Notes: generated from the letters alone by a model not told the origin. A stretch of DNA of 64,000 bases from Penelope pileata (GCA_013396635.1 WBMW01003151.1:8719-72718); one strand, 5' to 3'. Positions 9,592-23,300 are shown, numbered from the stretch's first letter. Numbers and translations are program-made.

Positions 9592-12030
9592 GCATCTGTT
9601 TCTCCTTCCACAATTTCAGCAAAATGATTTTAAAAGATTTCGTATGATTAGTGGAATGTTTCGTTTATGCGGTAGGGAAACTGCGTATCTCCTCTCCCAC
9701 ACAACCAAGAGAAAAATCTCACTGACAGCAAGCAGCAAGTCAGAAAATGTGTAAAATAATGAGGGTTCAAAAATACAGCAACCAGATAACTGTTGGGACT
9801 CAACGTGCAAGACCCATGTTTCCACATACGATCAAGTGAAAGCTAATCCCAGCACCAGAGGCCAGTCGCCAGGCAGACAAGCCCCAGTGAAGGTTTATCT
9901 TTGGCTACAGCAGTGTTGTCTCCCCACTACCCCCAAAGATCGTTATGTTACCCTTCTCCCCCTGCTCCTTAGAAACCTGCAGCATTAGGAGCACTACCAT
10001 CCTGGAAAGCACTGCTACACATTCCAAACCAATACAAGATGGATGGCTTAGTTCCACGGAAGAGGAACCAAAATGGAAATCCGTCTTTCTTCTTTCCATC
10101 CACTGACTATCTGCTGAAGCTGCAGCCCTAGTCCATCCCAGGCAGCAACTGCTAAACAACAGGCTGCTTCCATTGCCCAACTCCCTGTGCCCATTCAGGG
10201 CCTGTTTTCATCTTGAGAGCAATAATCTGTGCAGATGCAAAGTCTGGGATGCAACTTTCTGTAAGTAAGAAGGGGAAAGAAAACGGAGGCTCAAGACATC
10301 AGAGGAGTTAGAGAGAATAAACACTGCAAGAAAATCCAAAGGGCAATGCAGCTCATTAAGTCCAGGTATGGCTCAGAGAAGAAAATTGAGCTAATCTTTT
10401 CCTCATCCTCCAAAAATAGCATAAAAGAAGCACTGAAGTTTGAGACAGAAGGATGAACTACAGACCATTAGTATTCAGCAAAAAAAAAAAGTATCTGCAC
10501 TCCACACTCCATAGTGTAAAACGCTTCTTGCTTCCTCATGCAGCAATGTGTAAAATACTACATATACAGATTTACAGAACATTCATTAGCTTAAACATAA
10601 CCAAACAATCAAAAATAAGGAGGCAAGAAAAATTGCCAATTCTAAATAACGTGAGAAAAAGACAGGCAAACAAGTAACAGTTTGCTTCTTGAAGACAGTT
10701 CAAATGCTTTCTCCCAAAGCTTCTCCCCTTTTATAAATAGCATCCCTTAACCCCTCCAACTAATTCCCAGCACCTGCTACCCACTTTGTTCAAGGGGATG
10801 TCTTCCCTGATTAACTTCAGGTGGACACCTCTAGCTCTGGAAAGAGAAATCAAGTTTATGCCCAGTATCTTTTTTTTTTTAAACTTTCTAAAATGGTTCT
10901 GCCTGCAAGCAGGTTTCCTATCTGCTGAGAGACAGAAGACATTTTCCCAATAGCACAAGAAGTAACTCACTTCTAATAAATCATAATCAAGAGAGGGTCA
11001 CTTGATTTTACTTGAGAAGTAAAACGGAGGAAAATACAACTCACATTTGGACATCCCATCTGCCCTTACAATACACATCTCCTTCTCCATCCCCTCCTTC
11101 TAAGGCAGCATCAGCGAGCAGAATCCAGAGCTGCCGCTTCAGTCAACGTGGTGCCAGCTTCCTTTAGAAGCTGCATTTCCAACAGGCTGACAGCTGTAAA
11201 AATCTACTCTGAGAGACACTTGATGTCAAATGTGTCAGAGAAGAGATTAAAAAGAAAATTTGCAACATACAATCAGTTTCTTGGCTTTTAAGTTACTCGG
11301 TATTAAAAACCCCACAAATGTTTCTATAACTCAGTTTTACTTGGATATAAGCAGACATTGTGGTCTCTCTACTGTTCCTGAAACCATGTGAGGTAGGAAG
11401 AACCTACTTGTACCCTTTTCTAAGGCCACACAGATAAGAAAGGCCCCGAACATCATGTACTTTCCTGCCTCGCTGAAAAGATCCATCTAAAGCAGAGATT
11501 AGGAAGCGCTTCCTGTTTAATAGGTACATTCGTTTTTAAACAGAAAAAGCATTGTGTCCATAGCCGATGCAATCTGATATCTTTCATTAGCACTAAAGTA
11601 AATTCTAATATATCTTTTATTTAATTACAAAATGGTAACCCCTCTCCAGCACCTGTGCTTTTTTATAATTAGATTAAGTTTAAAGTGTGCGTATTTTTTC
11701 CTTATTCTATACACTTACACTGAAGTGTATATTCTATACTTTTACATCTAAAAGCAGTAACTTGTTCTAATAGCCATTTCAGAATTTAGGAATTAAAAAA
11801 AGCCCAAAGGGATCTGAAACACAGCAGCTGTGAGCCTAGAATTATCCGTGCTCTTGCATCCCTTTCGCCACAATATGACTTCCTCTAGTGCCTATCACCT
11901 AGGTGTGGTCTAACAGTGCCTATTTCTCATTCCTGAGGCAGCTATTTGTATTTTTGTGTTAATTTAAAGCCCTTAATTCGTTCAGTTTGTTTGCTTTAAT
12001 CTTTTCACTGACACTACAATACCACAGGAG

Positions 12031-12040
12031 CAGATGGCGC
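12031..12040 (+). promoter_or_regulatory. CTCF-like core motif
   Basis: CAGATGGCGC matches the central part of the CTCF consensus (AGATGGCGC form), but the flanking CCAC-type bases are weak. A possible insulator or loop anchor inside a long intron. It is called from one motif only. Confidence 0.2.
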
Positions 12041-12809
12041 AGCCTCAGCACAGAGCCACTGTCTGATCACTTCTCCTGAGGAAGCTGAGCAGGGTCAGAG
12101 GTGTTAGAGACAAGCAGCAAAAGAAGTTTCAGGGTATGAACAGAATTCCCACAGAAAGAAATGAGAACTCCTGAAACTCTGTGAACGTGCATGAGAGAAG
12201 AGAGTATTTCTCAAGTTTGCATGTGAGAACTTAAGCAATACATCAGGTTACCAGGAAGAAACTAAGAAATGTTCATTCGGGCAATGAACTGATGTATTTG
12301 TTCCCCATAGCTGTTTATGACTTCTTTCATCATCCAACAGGACACCCAGTGCCCACTGTGCCTTCACATCTAATGCCACGGTGAAGCACGTTAGTGGCAT
12401 GGTGCAACAGTCCTCGTAGGAGCACAATGAATCATTAGGAAGTTGGCAAAGCATTCCAGGAGCAACTGCAAGGACAGACAGCCACACTGCTATCTGGGAG
12501 CTGCACCTGCAGATGGAGAAACATCTGGTTGCAAACTTTCATACACATGAAGAACAGCCACACTTTAGACTGTGATTTGCTACAAACACCCTTCTCTTCC
12601 TTGACTCACATTTTAAGTAACATCTCAGCTGACAGACACAACTGCAGCACTGCTCTGCCCCAGCATTCACAATCACTCATTTTTTCCACTACTGCTACTT
12701 CCAAGTTTTTTATTCTCAAAAAAAAATGTGCATTTCAAATTACATTTTTCATACTGTTCATTTTTCCACTTGTCAGTAAACCTCATTTTTGCTTTGTGTA
12801 TATTTTCAC

Positions 12810-12868
12810 AGAATCACAGAATTGCAGGGGTTGGAAGGGACCTCAAGAGATCATCGAGTCCAACCCCC
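12810..12868 (-). mobile_element. CR1 LINE 3'-end fragment
   Basis: Plus-strand text CACAGAATCACAGAATTGCA, then GGGGTTGGAAGGGACCTCAA, then GAGATCATCGAGTCCAACCC is the reverse complement of a canonical CR1 3' terminus with its ATTCTGTG-type repeats. The copy is about 60 bases, lies on the minus strand and is fairly well preserved. It is 5' truncated, as is usual for CR1. Confidence 0.93.
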
Positions 12869-14559
12869 ATACGCTGTTTTCATACGCTGTTATCTCTTAA
12901 TATACACATTTGCCTGCATGCTTACTCTTCCAGATGTTTAATGCTACCTAATGCTTTACTAAAAAAAATAATCAGTTAAGCCTTCTGCATTATACTATAT
13001 ACATCTTACAATTATGTAGCATATGAACATATTAACAATACTTTGAGTTTTTGCTCAAAATAATTCTGTTCATTTTTCTCTATGCTGCAAGCTAGTAACT
13101 ACATCCTACTTTGGATACCTGCTTTCACTCTCCCTTGAATATTCCTGGCCAATTTACCAGTAACACAAAAAGTTGCCATTTTGCCTTTTATGTTCTCCCT
13201 AGACAACTCTAATTTGTCATCAGAATAATCAGGCAGCAAGTACCAACGCTGGAAATGGTTCAGTATGTGACTCAAGTTCAGACGCAGCTGACATTATATA
13301 CACTCTCCAGTTTGTGACTTAGGCGCAGCCTTGCTCAATGGTACTGCTTCCCATTAACTAGATATTTTAAAAAAGAACAAAACATAACACTACTTACTTC
13401 ATCTAGGGATTCAGAATGAAATATTTACATACCAAAGGCAACCACAGCCAGCAGGGAACAAATGTGAGAACACACATTATCAGATTGTCTCTTATGCTTA
13501 AAGTTTTTACATTTCTATCTTGGTCAAAATCTACCTCTATATTAATTTTTGATAGGCAATAACTTCACTTTCTGGAGTTCTACTTTTATAACACTTTGTC
13601 ATGTGAGATACTAATTTCTGTGGGATTGCAATAATACTGAGTAAGGACTGCCCTTTAGGTTTGCATTCTGCTCAAATGACTTTGAAGTCTTTTTGAATTT
13701 GAAAGAGGCAAATTGCTCACTGTGCAAATGCAAAGAAACATGCACTTGCAAACACTTCTTTTGCCAAAGTGATCTGTTAAACTGTTTAAAAAAAATTGGT
13801 GCTAAGGAAATGTTTTGGTTTATTTCTAAGTTCTCATAGCGCATCTGCTAAGAAGCATCGTATTTTTGTTGTTATTTCTTTTTAAATACAAAAATAAAAC
13901 AACCTTTTCAGTGTGTGAAGGATGCTATGGACCATAAACTTACAGTCAGGAAAAACTGTGTTTATTCTTTAATACCTGGCTAAAACTTGCAGACAAACCT
14001 TCCTTTGAAGTCTCACACTGAATTGTGAAGAAAGTTATTTTTAAATAAACACAGAAAGGCCTGATCTTTTCCCAAAACAAACAAGAAACAGTGTGAATTC
14101 CCATTGCTCAACACCTGCACTATATTAAATTCTGAAGCATTTTTTCAGCACAAATGAGTCAGGTGTATACAAATGCAGCCCTGAGTGGTATCTAGACGAT
14201 TAAAATGCTTCTATGTGAATCATAGCAAAGGTGGCAGATGGATGAGTTTGTTCCAACTTACCATTCAAGGAGAAAGCAGCTATTATTTTCTCCAAGGTAC
14301 TACTCAAGTAGCAGCATATATTCAAAAGTAATTTATGGAACACTAAACATGCCACTAAATCTGTCTTAACATTCTACTGAAGTCTGTGTTTTGTTCCTGA
14401 TAAACAAGAAATTGGGAAATCCTGAAATGCTGTCTGAAATTACGTTTTAATATGTTCATTTGAACCATATTCCCATAAGGAACACTAAGTATGGTGCTAA
14501 TGTGCATAAAATGTTACTGTCATACTGCAAAATTCAGGCTAATTTAATAATGCTTGATG

Positions 14560-14615
14560 TGCCTTACATCATGTTCCAGTGATGCAATAATGTGCTGCTA
14601 AATGAGTCACCTCAC
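14560..14615. promoter_or_regulatory. C/EBP-ATF composite motif next to AP-1 motif
   Basis: TGATGCAAT at 14580-14588 is an exact C/EBP-ATF (ATF4-type) composite site, and TGAGTCA at 14603-14609 is a perfect AP-1 site 14 bases further on. The surrounding bases are AT-rich and non-repetitive. Binding is not shown; two such words can occur by chance in 64 kb. Confidence 0.2.
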
Positions 14616-14800
14616 ATTAGCTTCACAGCAACAGCAGAGCTGACAGCTACTGAAGGGAAAATGGTGTAGCAGCATTACTGGAAACATCGACGGACCATCT
14701 TCCTACTGGAGTCTTTTTTCCATCCAAAACACAAAGATTTTGAAGCAGCCATATTTATTACCAACAGACATGAAACCCATATGATAATAGCAGCCAGAAA

Positions 14801-14850
14801 TCATAGAATCAAAGAATCCTTAGAGTTGGAAGGGACCTTTAAAGGTTACA
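14801..14850 (-). mobile_element. CR1 LINE 3'-end fragment
   Basis: The plus strand reads ATCATAGAATCAAAGAATC, then TTAGAGTTGGAAGGGACCTT, then TAAAGG. This is the reverse complement of the CR1 terminus, including two units of the ATTCTATG-type tail. Only about 50 bases survive. It lies on the minus strand, 5' truncated. Confidence 0.92.
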
Positions 14851-14942
14851 AAAAAGTTGCGAAAAAAATTATCTGCCACTACTGAATGAAATACAGAGCA
14901 CACAGGAACACAAACACTTCATACACTCTTTACATAGCACTA

Positions 14943-15009
14943 TATATTTCATGTTGCATGAAATATACAGTAGGGTATGTACATTCCATATACTACATAG
15001 TGTAGTATA
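14943..15009. repeat. Two adjacent AT-rich inverted repeats
   Basis: First hairpin: arms TATATTTCATG (14943-14953) and CATGAAATATA (14957-14967) with loop TTG. Second hairpin: arms TATACTAC (14989-14996) and GTAGTATA (15002-15009) with loop ATAGT. Both have perfect arms. They start about 90 bases after the CR1 tail at 14801-14850. No transposon family is recognised. Confidence 0.85.
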
Positions 15010-16304
15010 CATCTCATACTGTTCTATGTATCAAATTTTGCACATTAAGTGAAATGCATTTAGCCAAATATAAGCCACAATTCTTCCAGCAATCACATAT
15101 TTTGCAGATTTATTGTGAATTAAGCTTTTTTCTCAATAGGTTTTAGAACATTTAAAATGCTCCATCATCATACAGAGCATACAGATTAGGCAGTTAGAAA
15201 AATGAAATTGAGATAAATCTGCCTATAAAAAGATTACACTTCAAACAAAAACTAACGAATGCTGGCTCTTTAGTTCTTTGCTAACATCCACTACATTTAG
15301 CATTTGATTTTTCCCTCACACTGGCTAGTATCCAGACTTGAAATCACTATGAAAGAATTGTAAACATTTTATTTCCACATGTCAAAAAAATCCGTAATGT
15401 CTACTTCTTGTACATGATTTTTTAAGAATTAAAATAGAACATTAAGGTGATAGGCACAGACGATTTACTATCTCCAGCCTAGTGATGCTGACCTCCTTAT
15501 ACCTCCTCTGCAGCCGGAGGACAGAGAGCTGGCGAGGCACACAGAGCACTCACTGCTAGGCGAAAGGAGCTCCCCTCCCCTGCCAGTGTGGCTGGGAACT
15601 CCCAGAGATCAGGTTCACCAGGATCGAGTTTGTTACTGTGGTCTTCACAAAAGGCACTGGAAGAGCTACTGTAACAGCGACACAAGTATTTCACATTTAC
15701 CTGAACTTCTCTTTAAACATAATGCAGACTCCTGCCTTGGGGATCAGAGCTGTCAGAGTGAAGTCAAGGACAGCTGGATACCTTTTTGATAATAGCATAA
15801 ACACAGTCCCTCACTCAATACCTGATGTCTAACCTCATTTCTTTTACATAAGCTACAGTGTTCAGTGCTATAATTATATGATGCAAAGAAACCACCTTTA
15901 TAAATGAAGCTTTCTGAAAACTTAGTCTGTATCCAGTTGAACATTTGTGAAAAGATGCCCTTCCCCAGTCTTCAGTTACACAGCCAACAGGAATGGTGGA
16001 GTTGGACTTAATCTCCAGCCACTGGTTCACACAGCATGCATTTCATTCTGGTAACAAAATACAGTTTTTACATCTCTAAAACCTGGCAATTCTCTGTTCA
16101 GCTGTCCCCAGCGGGATACTCAGAAGACTGGTTCTTGCAGTTTTTGCAATCTCAAATGCCTTAGTGACTGTCTTTGGCTTGGACAGAGTGCAGAGGCCAA
16201 AAAAGTACGTTTATAATTTTTTATTTATTTAAAATGGAGGAATAGCAGCAGTGGTTTATAGCTCCTCCACAATTTAAATCCCTTCCCCCCTTTTTTTTTT
16301 TTTT

Positions 16305-16305
16305 N
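16305..16305. other. Ambiguous base at the end of a T run
   Basis: An N follows a run of 14 T (16291-16304) that itself follows six C. It probably marks uncertain length of the homopolymer and not a real gap. Confidence 0.8.
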
Positions 16306-17643
16306 AGAAATAGTCTGTAAATGCCAGAAGATAAAATGGTATGGATTCGGCTGGAATAAATGATGTCAAACCAACCTCATTTCGTTCTTAGGTAGTGTAA
16401 GTGGTGTTTTAACGAGACTTGCTACTTGCTACTTCCATATTTCACAAGTGAACTAAGGAAACATGGACAACTAAAACTATTGAATACACAGCATAATTGT
16501 TGAAAAACAGTAATTTGGAGCTCATGATCACTCTGGGTGAATGTTTTAATTCAGACTTTGTAGGGAAACCATCAACAATCAAATATGTCTGAGATTGGAT
16601 ATTTACTATGAAAAAGGCCAATACAAGATGGCAAAAATCAACAGCACTGTCAGGAAGGCATACAAAATGGTAAGGCCTTAGATACGTACTTCATCTACTT
16701 TGGAACACTGGAATTCCACAGGGATGTGAACCTACTGAAGAATATCCAGCACAGAGCATAAGCTTTCCTATCGCTATTTCAATATCAGATAAACTCTCTT
16801 ATATATCCTCTATTAAAATAAAATACGTAGTTCTGGGATGGGAGCCATCGCTTCCTGCACTTACACATACCAATGCAAAAGCAACTCCATTTATGTTACG
16901 CTATTAGATTTTCTAAGGTCTCCTTTATCATCTTAATCACGTCGTGGGTTTACAGCCTCTACAAACCTGACTATATGAGGATCTACCAGAGACAATGCAG
17001 CTGATTCTTCATTTGGATTGTCAAAACGACCTCTCGGGCTTGCTTTCGACCTTCTTCCCTACGACCACTTTCAAACACTGTAGCTAGAATGAGAACTGTA
17101 CTTTGGGTACTGCCAGAGACGTATGAACAAGGTATATTATGGGATGTATATATATAGATAGAGAAAACCTACCGCTTCCTAGTTCCAAGTTAGCAAATGA
17201 TTTCAAACACTGTCAGATTTAACTATCAGACCGAAGTAAAATGTAATTTTAAATTCAATTTAAAGTTAATTCTACCAACGTTTTCAATTATCCTAAATAT
17301 AAAAACAGATTTACCTGCAATAATGCTTTCCCCATATACTAACAACGGTTAAGAATTAACTGTGGGAAAAGTTGTAGGAAGCATATCAAAGGAATAAATA
17401 CAAATAAATAGTTAATAGAAACTAATACATGTAAGATTTTGGCATTGAAATAGCTACATGTAAAAAATTATATTAAATGGTGATAGCTATAAACAATCAG
17501 GAGATAAAAAAGCACTTTCCTCAGTGAGAAGCCAAACAACAGAAATTACTCATTACCACAAAGCAAAAGGGAATTTTATGCAAAGTTAACACAAACCTGC
17601 TTTGCAATACAGAACATTAACATAATGAAGGGGTAATGTGGAA

Positions 17644-17665
17644 ATTAGTTTGCTTCCAAACTAAT
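17644..17665. repeat. Inverted repeat, 9-bp arms
   Basis: ATTAGTTTG and CAAACTAAT are exact reverse complements with loop CTTC. No known element is recognised. Confidence 0.75.
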
Positions 17666-20238
17666 GTCAAGTTTAAATTATTGTATTTAACTATAGTACA
17701 TATGGAATTATTTGAACAACTCTAATGACATTAAGGCAATGTTTCACTGTCTAGACTGGCAACAATGTCAAGTCCATAAATCAAACTTGAGCCACACTGC
17801 TTTTTCCGAGACTGATACCAAAAGCTCACCCATACAGTTACAAACGAGTCTTTGTCATATGTGCATTGCAGAGAAGCAGTATAGAGGCTGTGAGAATTAT
17901 CCTTTCTTAAGGAGGAAAAAGGTGTTAGGACCTGCGATGCCACATGGTGCTGCCCATTCACGTTTCCCAAGCTACTAGTGAAGAGACTCAAAAAAAAAAA
18001 AAAAAACACCAAAAAAACCCCCATACAACCAAAAAAAGCAAAATTAAGTAGTTAAACTCAAATGCTGTTTTATTCTCCAGAAGAATGATGTTCCTAAAAA
18101 ATGACAGTTGATCTCACAGAGGCACAAAAATATTTTTTTCTTAATTTAAAAACATATAAAAACCACAAAATAATATGGTATTATATTAGATAATTCAACT
18201 ATGAAAAACTGAAAGCCCAATGACGTTGTTTCCCTTAAAAGAAGCAAACAGTTTCCTGTATAAGAGTTCCCTAATAAATTATATTCAGTTACTATTTGTA
18301 TTTGTCGAGAAATGAAAAAAGTTATCCAACATATTTTGCTCAGAAGCAAACAACAGATCGAAAAGCCATTCCTTGCTCAGAGAAAGTGGCAGTGTGGAAG
18401 ATAAGGGGAAGAGTTAGAAAGCAACATGTGAAAACACAAATCAAGAGCCACTGATCCCCGGTGGGCAGTACAGAAGCTCTACTCCTCCAATACATTCTGT
18501 ACCTACAGATTTTGGATTTACAGTGGTTGAGCTTTGAGATTCTCTTGTTTATGGTCAAGATGTGGTTTTCCCCACTCTTGGCAAGCTGGGATACGTAGTT
18601 TTAGCATCTCATGTGTCAGGGGCTAGATTCAAACCAGCAAATTCAGCAGGTGAAGAGTGACTTACTGTCACTTGCTCTACATCTTGCTTCCATCTTTAAG
18701 TTTAATTAAAAGGAATTTAGGCAAAGATATCACTGAAGAAACAACAAAACACCATGTGGCACTTCTAGTCCAAGTGCAAGACAATCTTCCTCTTGTATCT
18801 TCATAAAGTGCTGGAAAGTAACCAGAGTCTAACTTGTCAAGGCAGAACTGACTGCAATTCTCCACTACGTCAAAATAATTGAGGAAGAAAACAACATCTG
18901 CATAATTTTATTGCCAACAGTGCCCAAATCAGTTAAACTCATGATGACAGCAGAGTCTAAAATACATTAATCTTTCTCTTTTCTTGGCTATCTGGGACAA
19001 TGAGCCTGATAGATTTTCATGCTTCAAAGTCTACTGATGCACAGAAATCCCATCAGGTGAATTTTAAAACCAAAACCACAACAAAACAAAACAGGCAAGG
19101 CTGAGACTTTTAAAAACTACTGATTCTAAACACTGATTTCTAGATGCACTCTCTAAGATGCTTGCAAATAATTTTAAGTACTGACATCTTCCTGGTGATC
19201 CTCATCATTTCAGCATAAAAATCCAGCAAGCATCCTGCTTGGAAGCAGACAGCAGAGTAGTTGTACAGTTTCCTGTCTCACCTTGTCTGCTCTCCACAGG
19301 CCCATACAACTGAAAGAGGAGCTATTTCTTTTACTCTTTGGATATGGAAATGAAAATATATGAAGCACTAGATCAGTAAATTTAACATTCACAGATGATG
19401 AATGTTTTTTTATTCAAAAAATAATAGTAGTAATGCAAGCTGAAATTAAAACGAAATGAGCAGTTATTCAAAACCATGCAATCCACAAACTTTTTTTTTT
19501 CTTCTTTCAGAGACAAGTGTAGAAAAAACAAGCACGTGCCCAACAACCTACCTATACCTCACAGAAAAGCCTTTCCGTCACACAACTGATTTGCTGTTCC
19601 TCCTTGCAAAATGGTAGTTTTGTAATTTACACCTCTGGTTGTATCCAAAGAGCTTAAAAGGGATTCTCTGTTAGAGAATCCACCAAAAAAGATAGGCTCC
19701 TGTTAGAAATTTCCATCAGAGATCACCCTTGGAAGCATTTCCAGAACTTCTCAGATTTGCAAATGCATTTATCGTTAAATTAAATCTCATTCTTACAGCT
19801 AACCTGTGAATAATCCCTTGCTTCAACAAGAAAGACCTGTTGAATTAATGTAAGTAGTACATTATTGGCTCCTGACCACAAGAAGACACAATGGCAGTTT
19901 ATTGCTTTGAGATGAATTATCTGCAACATCTCTCTCCTAGGAGTATCACACCACCACCATTTTCTGACACCGTGATGTTTGGAATCTGGAGAACAGCTGT
20001 TAAAAACAATGTCACTTTCAAAAACCTAGATGCAAGACAGAAGAATACAGGGATTGAAAGTCAAGATGTGCGCTGGCAAAAAGAAACAGAAGGAAACGTG
20101 CTGTATGATCCAAACAAAGGGTTCTGGGTACAAATGACTTCTCTTAACACAGCTAAGTAAGTCAAGCTCTATCTGAAAAGCTGAGATTTATTGATGTGAG
20201 AAATTATTCCATCTGCTTTGAACCATCACTATACTTAC

Positions 20239-20303
20239 TTGACAGCCTGGTAATCCCGTGTCTCTGCCGTACAACGGAAATGGACCTCTGTCTGAGGCCT
20301 TTC
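20239..20303 (-). CDS. TCF12: TCF12 coding exon (first half of the heptad-leucine segment)
   Basis: This 65-bp minus-strand exon completes a split Gly codon and then encodes 21 residues, KASDRGPFPL then YGRDTGLPGCQ, ending on a codon boundary. The acceptor is TTTTACAG and the donor GTAAGT. It matches about human residues 109-130; recalled human differences are at 111, 113, 116, 118 and 121, with YxRDTGLPGCQ kept. Two extra prolines (116, 118) replace serines, removing possible phosphorylation sites just before the first heptad leucine. Leucines at 119 and 126 come from this exon, and 133 and 140 from the exon at 4428-4563. It is the second smallest exon here, with 33.7 kb of intron before it and 15.7 kb after, and its length is not a multiple of three. 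Confidence 0.95.
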
Positions 20304-23300
20304 CTGTAAAAGAAAGACATTTTAAATTAGACTCTTCTGAAGGTTTGTTGGATATTTGCATCAGTTGTGCATACACATATATAATACAGAAAATCCGTTA
20401 GCATCGTAGTAAATTTACAAAAATTAAGTTGCATGAACAAGAGTAAGCTTCCAGACATATCTGTGCTTATCAGACTCAGACAGCACTACTGAAATAGACA
20501 ACACACTTACTAGAGTCTATTTCTTACAGCCAATCAGTAAGAAAGAACGACTGCAATTTTTTAATTGTTTCAAAATAGTCCTATCAGTGTGTTGAAATAA
20601 AAAGGGCAAAGGCTCAATGCAATTTCACTTCCATCATCTAACACACAGCCAGCATCCTCGTAGGTGATGAATGCTATAAGTTAAAACAAACAAATAAACA
20701 AACAAACCTGAAGCGACACACACAAAGACAGCAAAGTCAAATTCCAAACAAAGAAACCCACACCAAACTTAAATCATGGCCAACTCATTCAGGTCTTCAT
20801 GCGTGTCCCTTAAATCCCCCAAAATCCTCTTTTTCATGTAAATTCTAGCTGGGTAAAAAAAAAAAAAAAAGCAATAGTATTGGTCAAGACAGCAAAGACT
20901 TTTCTGCCATGTATGGAATATTTGCCTGTAGGTAGCACATCCTGAATGCAGCACCTCATGCAGAGCAGCTGCCCTCTGATGTTGTAGCATCTTACAATAC
21001 ACTGTGAGACACCAGCAATATGTCTGAGAGCTCCAGAAAAGCTACTTGCAGCCGTATTTGTTCGTTGTGCCAAACTGAAATGGCTGTATATTGAAACAGC
21101 GTCAAAGCTCTCCAGTAGGGCTCAGTAGTTTATCATTTTTTTTATTTTTTTTTTTATAAATTCTCTGCTCAATCATGTCAGGAATCAGGCAGTCACCAAA
21201 TGTGGATGTAACAGAAAATGCCACCTGCATACGGCTTCCTCAAGTACAATATGGAGCTAAGAAACAGCCCATAACACCAACCCAGAGTCTTAGCCAAAGG
21301 TAAGCATTAATAAACCACGGTATCCATCTGTATTCAAAACCAGAAAACATTTGAGAGATTTGAAAATGAAAGCCATTTTAGCTCAAGTAGGAATCTCCTT
21401 TTCTGAAGGATGTGTACATGCCCAGTGCTCCCAAGAGGAAGAGCGAGCCCTCCTCACACACCTCCACGTCAGGGCCACACAGCTCCACACCACTGCAACT
21501 GCACTTCTGAAGCAGAACTTTGCTTTTTCTGGTTTTCTATCTTACTGACACAAACTTCTATGCTTCAGTTCATAAGAGCGAAACTGCGCTTGCTAAAAAG
21601 AACAGCTTGTGTAAGCGGAGAGCAAGTTTGGCACCCTCGGAATGACATCTCTGCAAGACTGTCATCTTGATAAGGACAGGTAGCCTGGTCAACAACGATT
21701 CCCTTGAAAAATGGCAGTACTGCTGTAACAAAGGGTAGGAAAAAGTTAATATTTTTCTGCTGAAGCAATTTGCCTCTAAGAACTACCGGGCACCAAACAA
21801 ATAAAATACCTAGCACGCAAAATTCTATGAAGTAGCATGAATCATGCTGTTTGAATTACCCAAACTCAGCAGTTTCTTTCCGGAAAATGAGAATCTTACA
21901 CCACATGATAAACAGCTTTGACTGAAACACAAAGTATTCCAGGCAGTTTTTAAAACAAATATTTAAAAATCAGGTTCAGAAATTAGAAAAAACACTGTTT
22001 AAATTACAGTTTGTGTAACAAGCAAGAAATTGCTAGATAAGAACAAAAAATCATCTTATTTAAATGTTATCACTTGATAAGTTTGCCTCTTTCTAAAGAG
22101 AGAAGCTGACTATAAAATCACATTCTACACTAAATTTGGTTCTGAATATACGGTGTCTAAATATTTATCAAGAACTACTGCTAGAGCAAGATAACATTTA
22201 ACCTGTGCTCAGATGGTTAACCTTTTCCCTGAAGGGTTTGGGAAGCATCCTGGGATCAGGTACCAGACAGGATCCCAAGCACATCCCCAGCACAAGCGTT
22301 AGCTCAGACAGGACTCAAGCCTGCAGCCGATACTTGCCATCGGTTCAGAAGCAAAATCTGCCTTGCTTACCAAGTAGCACTGCTGTTAACTTTTCTTCAG
22401 GTCACGTATCAGTGGCCCTACATCCCCCAGTTCTGCTTTCCATCCAGATTTGGATTAAAGCAGCAGGCATTTAAAAATAATTGATTTCGGTATGCACACA
22501 AATCTGAAATCTGGGCAGGTCAACTCACAAGGCACTTCACTCTTACAGTAACTTGGAGCGAGTTTGCATTTTTAGTTTTAGCAATTAGATCCTGGCAGTT
22601 TTTGTTGTTGAGAACGCATGAAACTTGCTACCAGCAGGCTTATATAGCTCAAGAGCTACAGATTGAGAAGGCGGCACACCAAGAAAATCCCACTCAGCAT
22701 TCTGAATCACCAGTGTTTCCTACCTTCACAGACTTCAAACCTTCACAGATTCTGCACCAATCCAGGCACTAAAAAGCAGTTGTAAGCCATAGTTTTTCTC
22801 TCGCAATTGCTTATCTAAATAAGATATGCTCACAGCTTCTGACCCTGCACAAGACATTGTGTTCCATGAGTCTGCGTAACAGCCGTGCAGTGCTGCTCTT
22901 AACACAGAGTGCAGCGAAACAGCAAGATGCCAAGTGATGGTCAGCTGAAAACAGCCCTGCACTAACTCAGCTGAGCACTACTAAGAGTGAACGTGCTATA
23001 AATGCCCACCGGTACTAAAACAGCATTTATCCACAGTTTCTAGATAATTCTTGGTTTATGAGAGGATGACAGAATGTAATTCCACAAAAAATTACTTAAG
23101 CTTCCACAGAATTCACCATTTGCAGACTAATGATTTTTCTACGTTTCCCAAGAATTTATTTGCTCAGCAGTATGGGAAGTGCCAACATTTTTTAAAAGGA
23201 AGCAATGTCTATCATCCAGAATGAACGCCACAGTGACCACAGCTGGCAGCTGCTCTGCCTGTCAGACGCGAGGCACGCCGACCCTGCCTGCACGCACAAG

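Larger units (their letters stand above)
4564..20238 (-). other. TCF12: TCF12 intron, 15.7 kb
   Basis: Lies between the GTAAGT donor below 20239 and the TTTTACAG acceptor above 4563 on the minus strand. It contains three short CR1 3' ends, a perfect 116-bp direct duplication next to an N, several short inverted repeats and a few motif-rich spots, all listed separately. The remaining DNA is AT-rich single-copy-looking intron with poly-A and poly-T tracts. I see no additional exon with recognisable protein similarity. Confidence 0.9.

Noticed and set aside
16000..16025. Possible CR1 3' end (GGAGTTGGACTTAATCTCC)
   Set aside because: Only a short resemblance, without the GGTCCCTTCCAACC core or the terminal repeat units.
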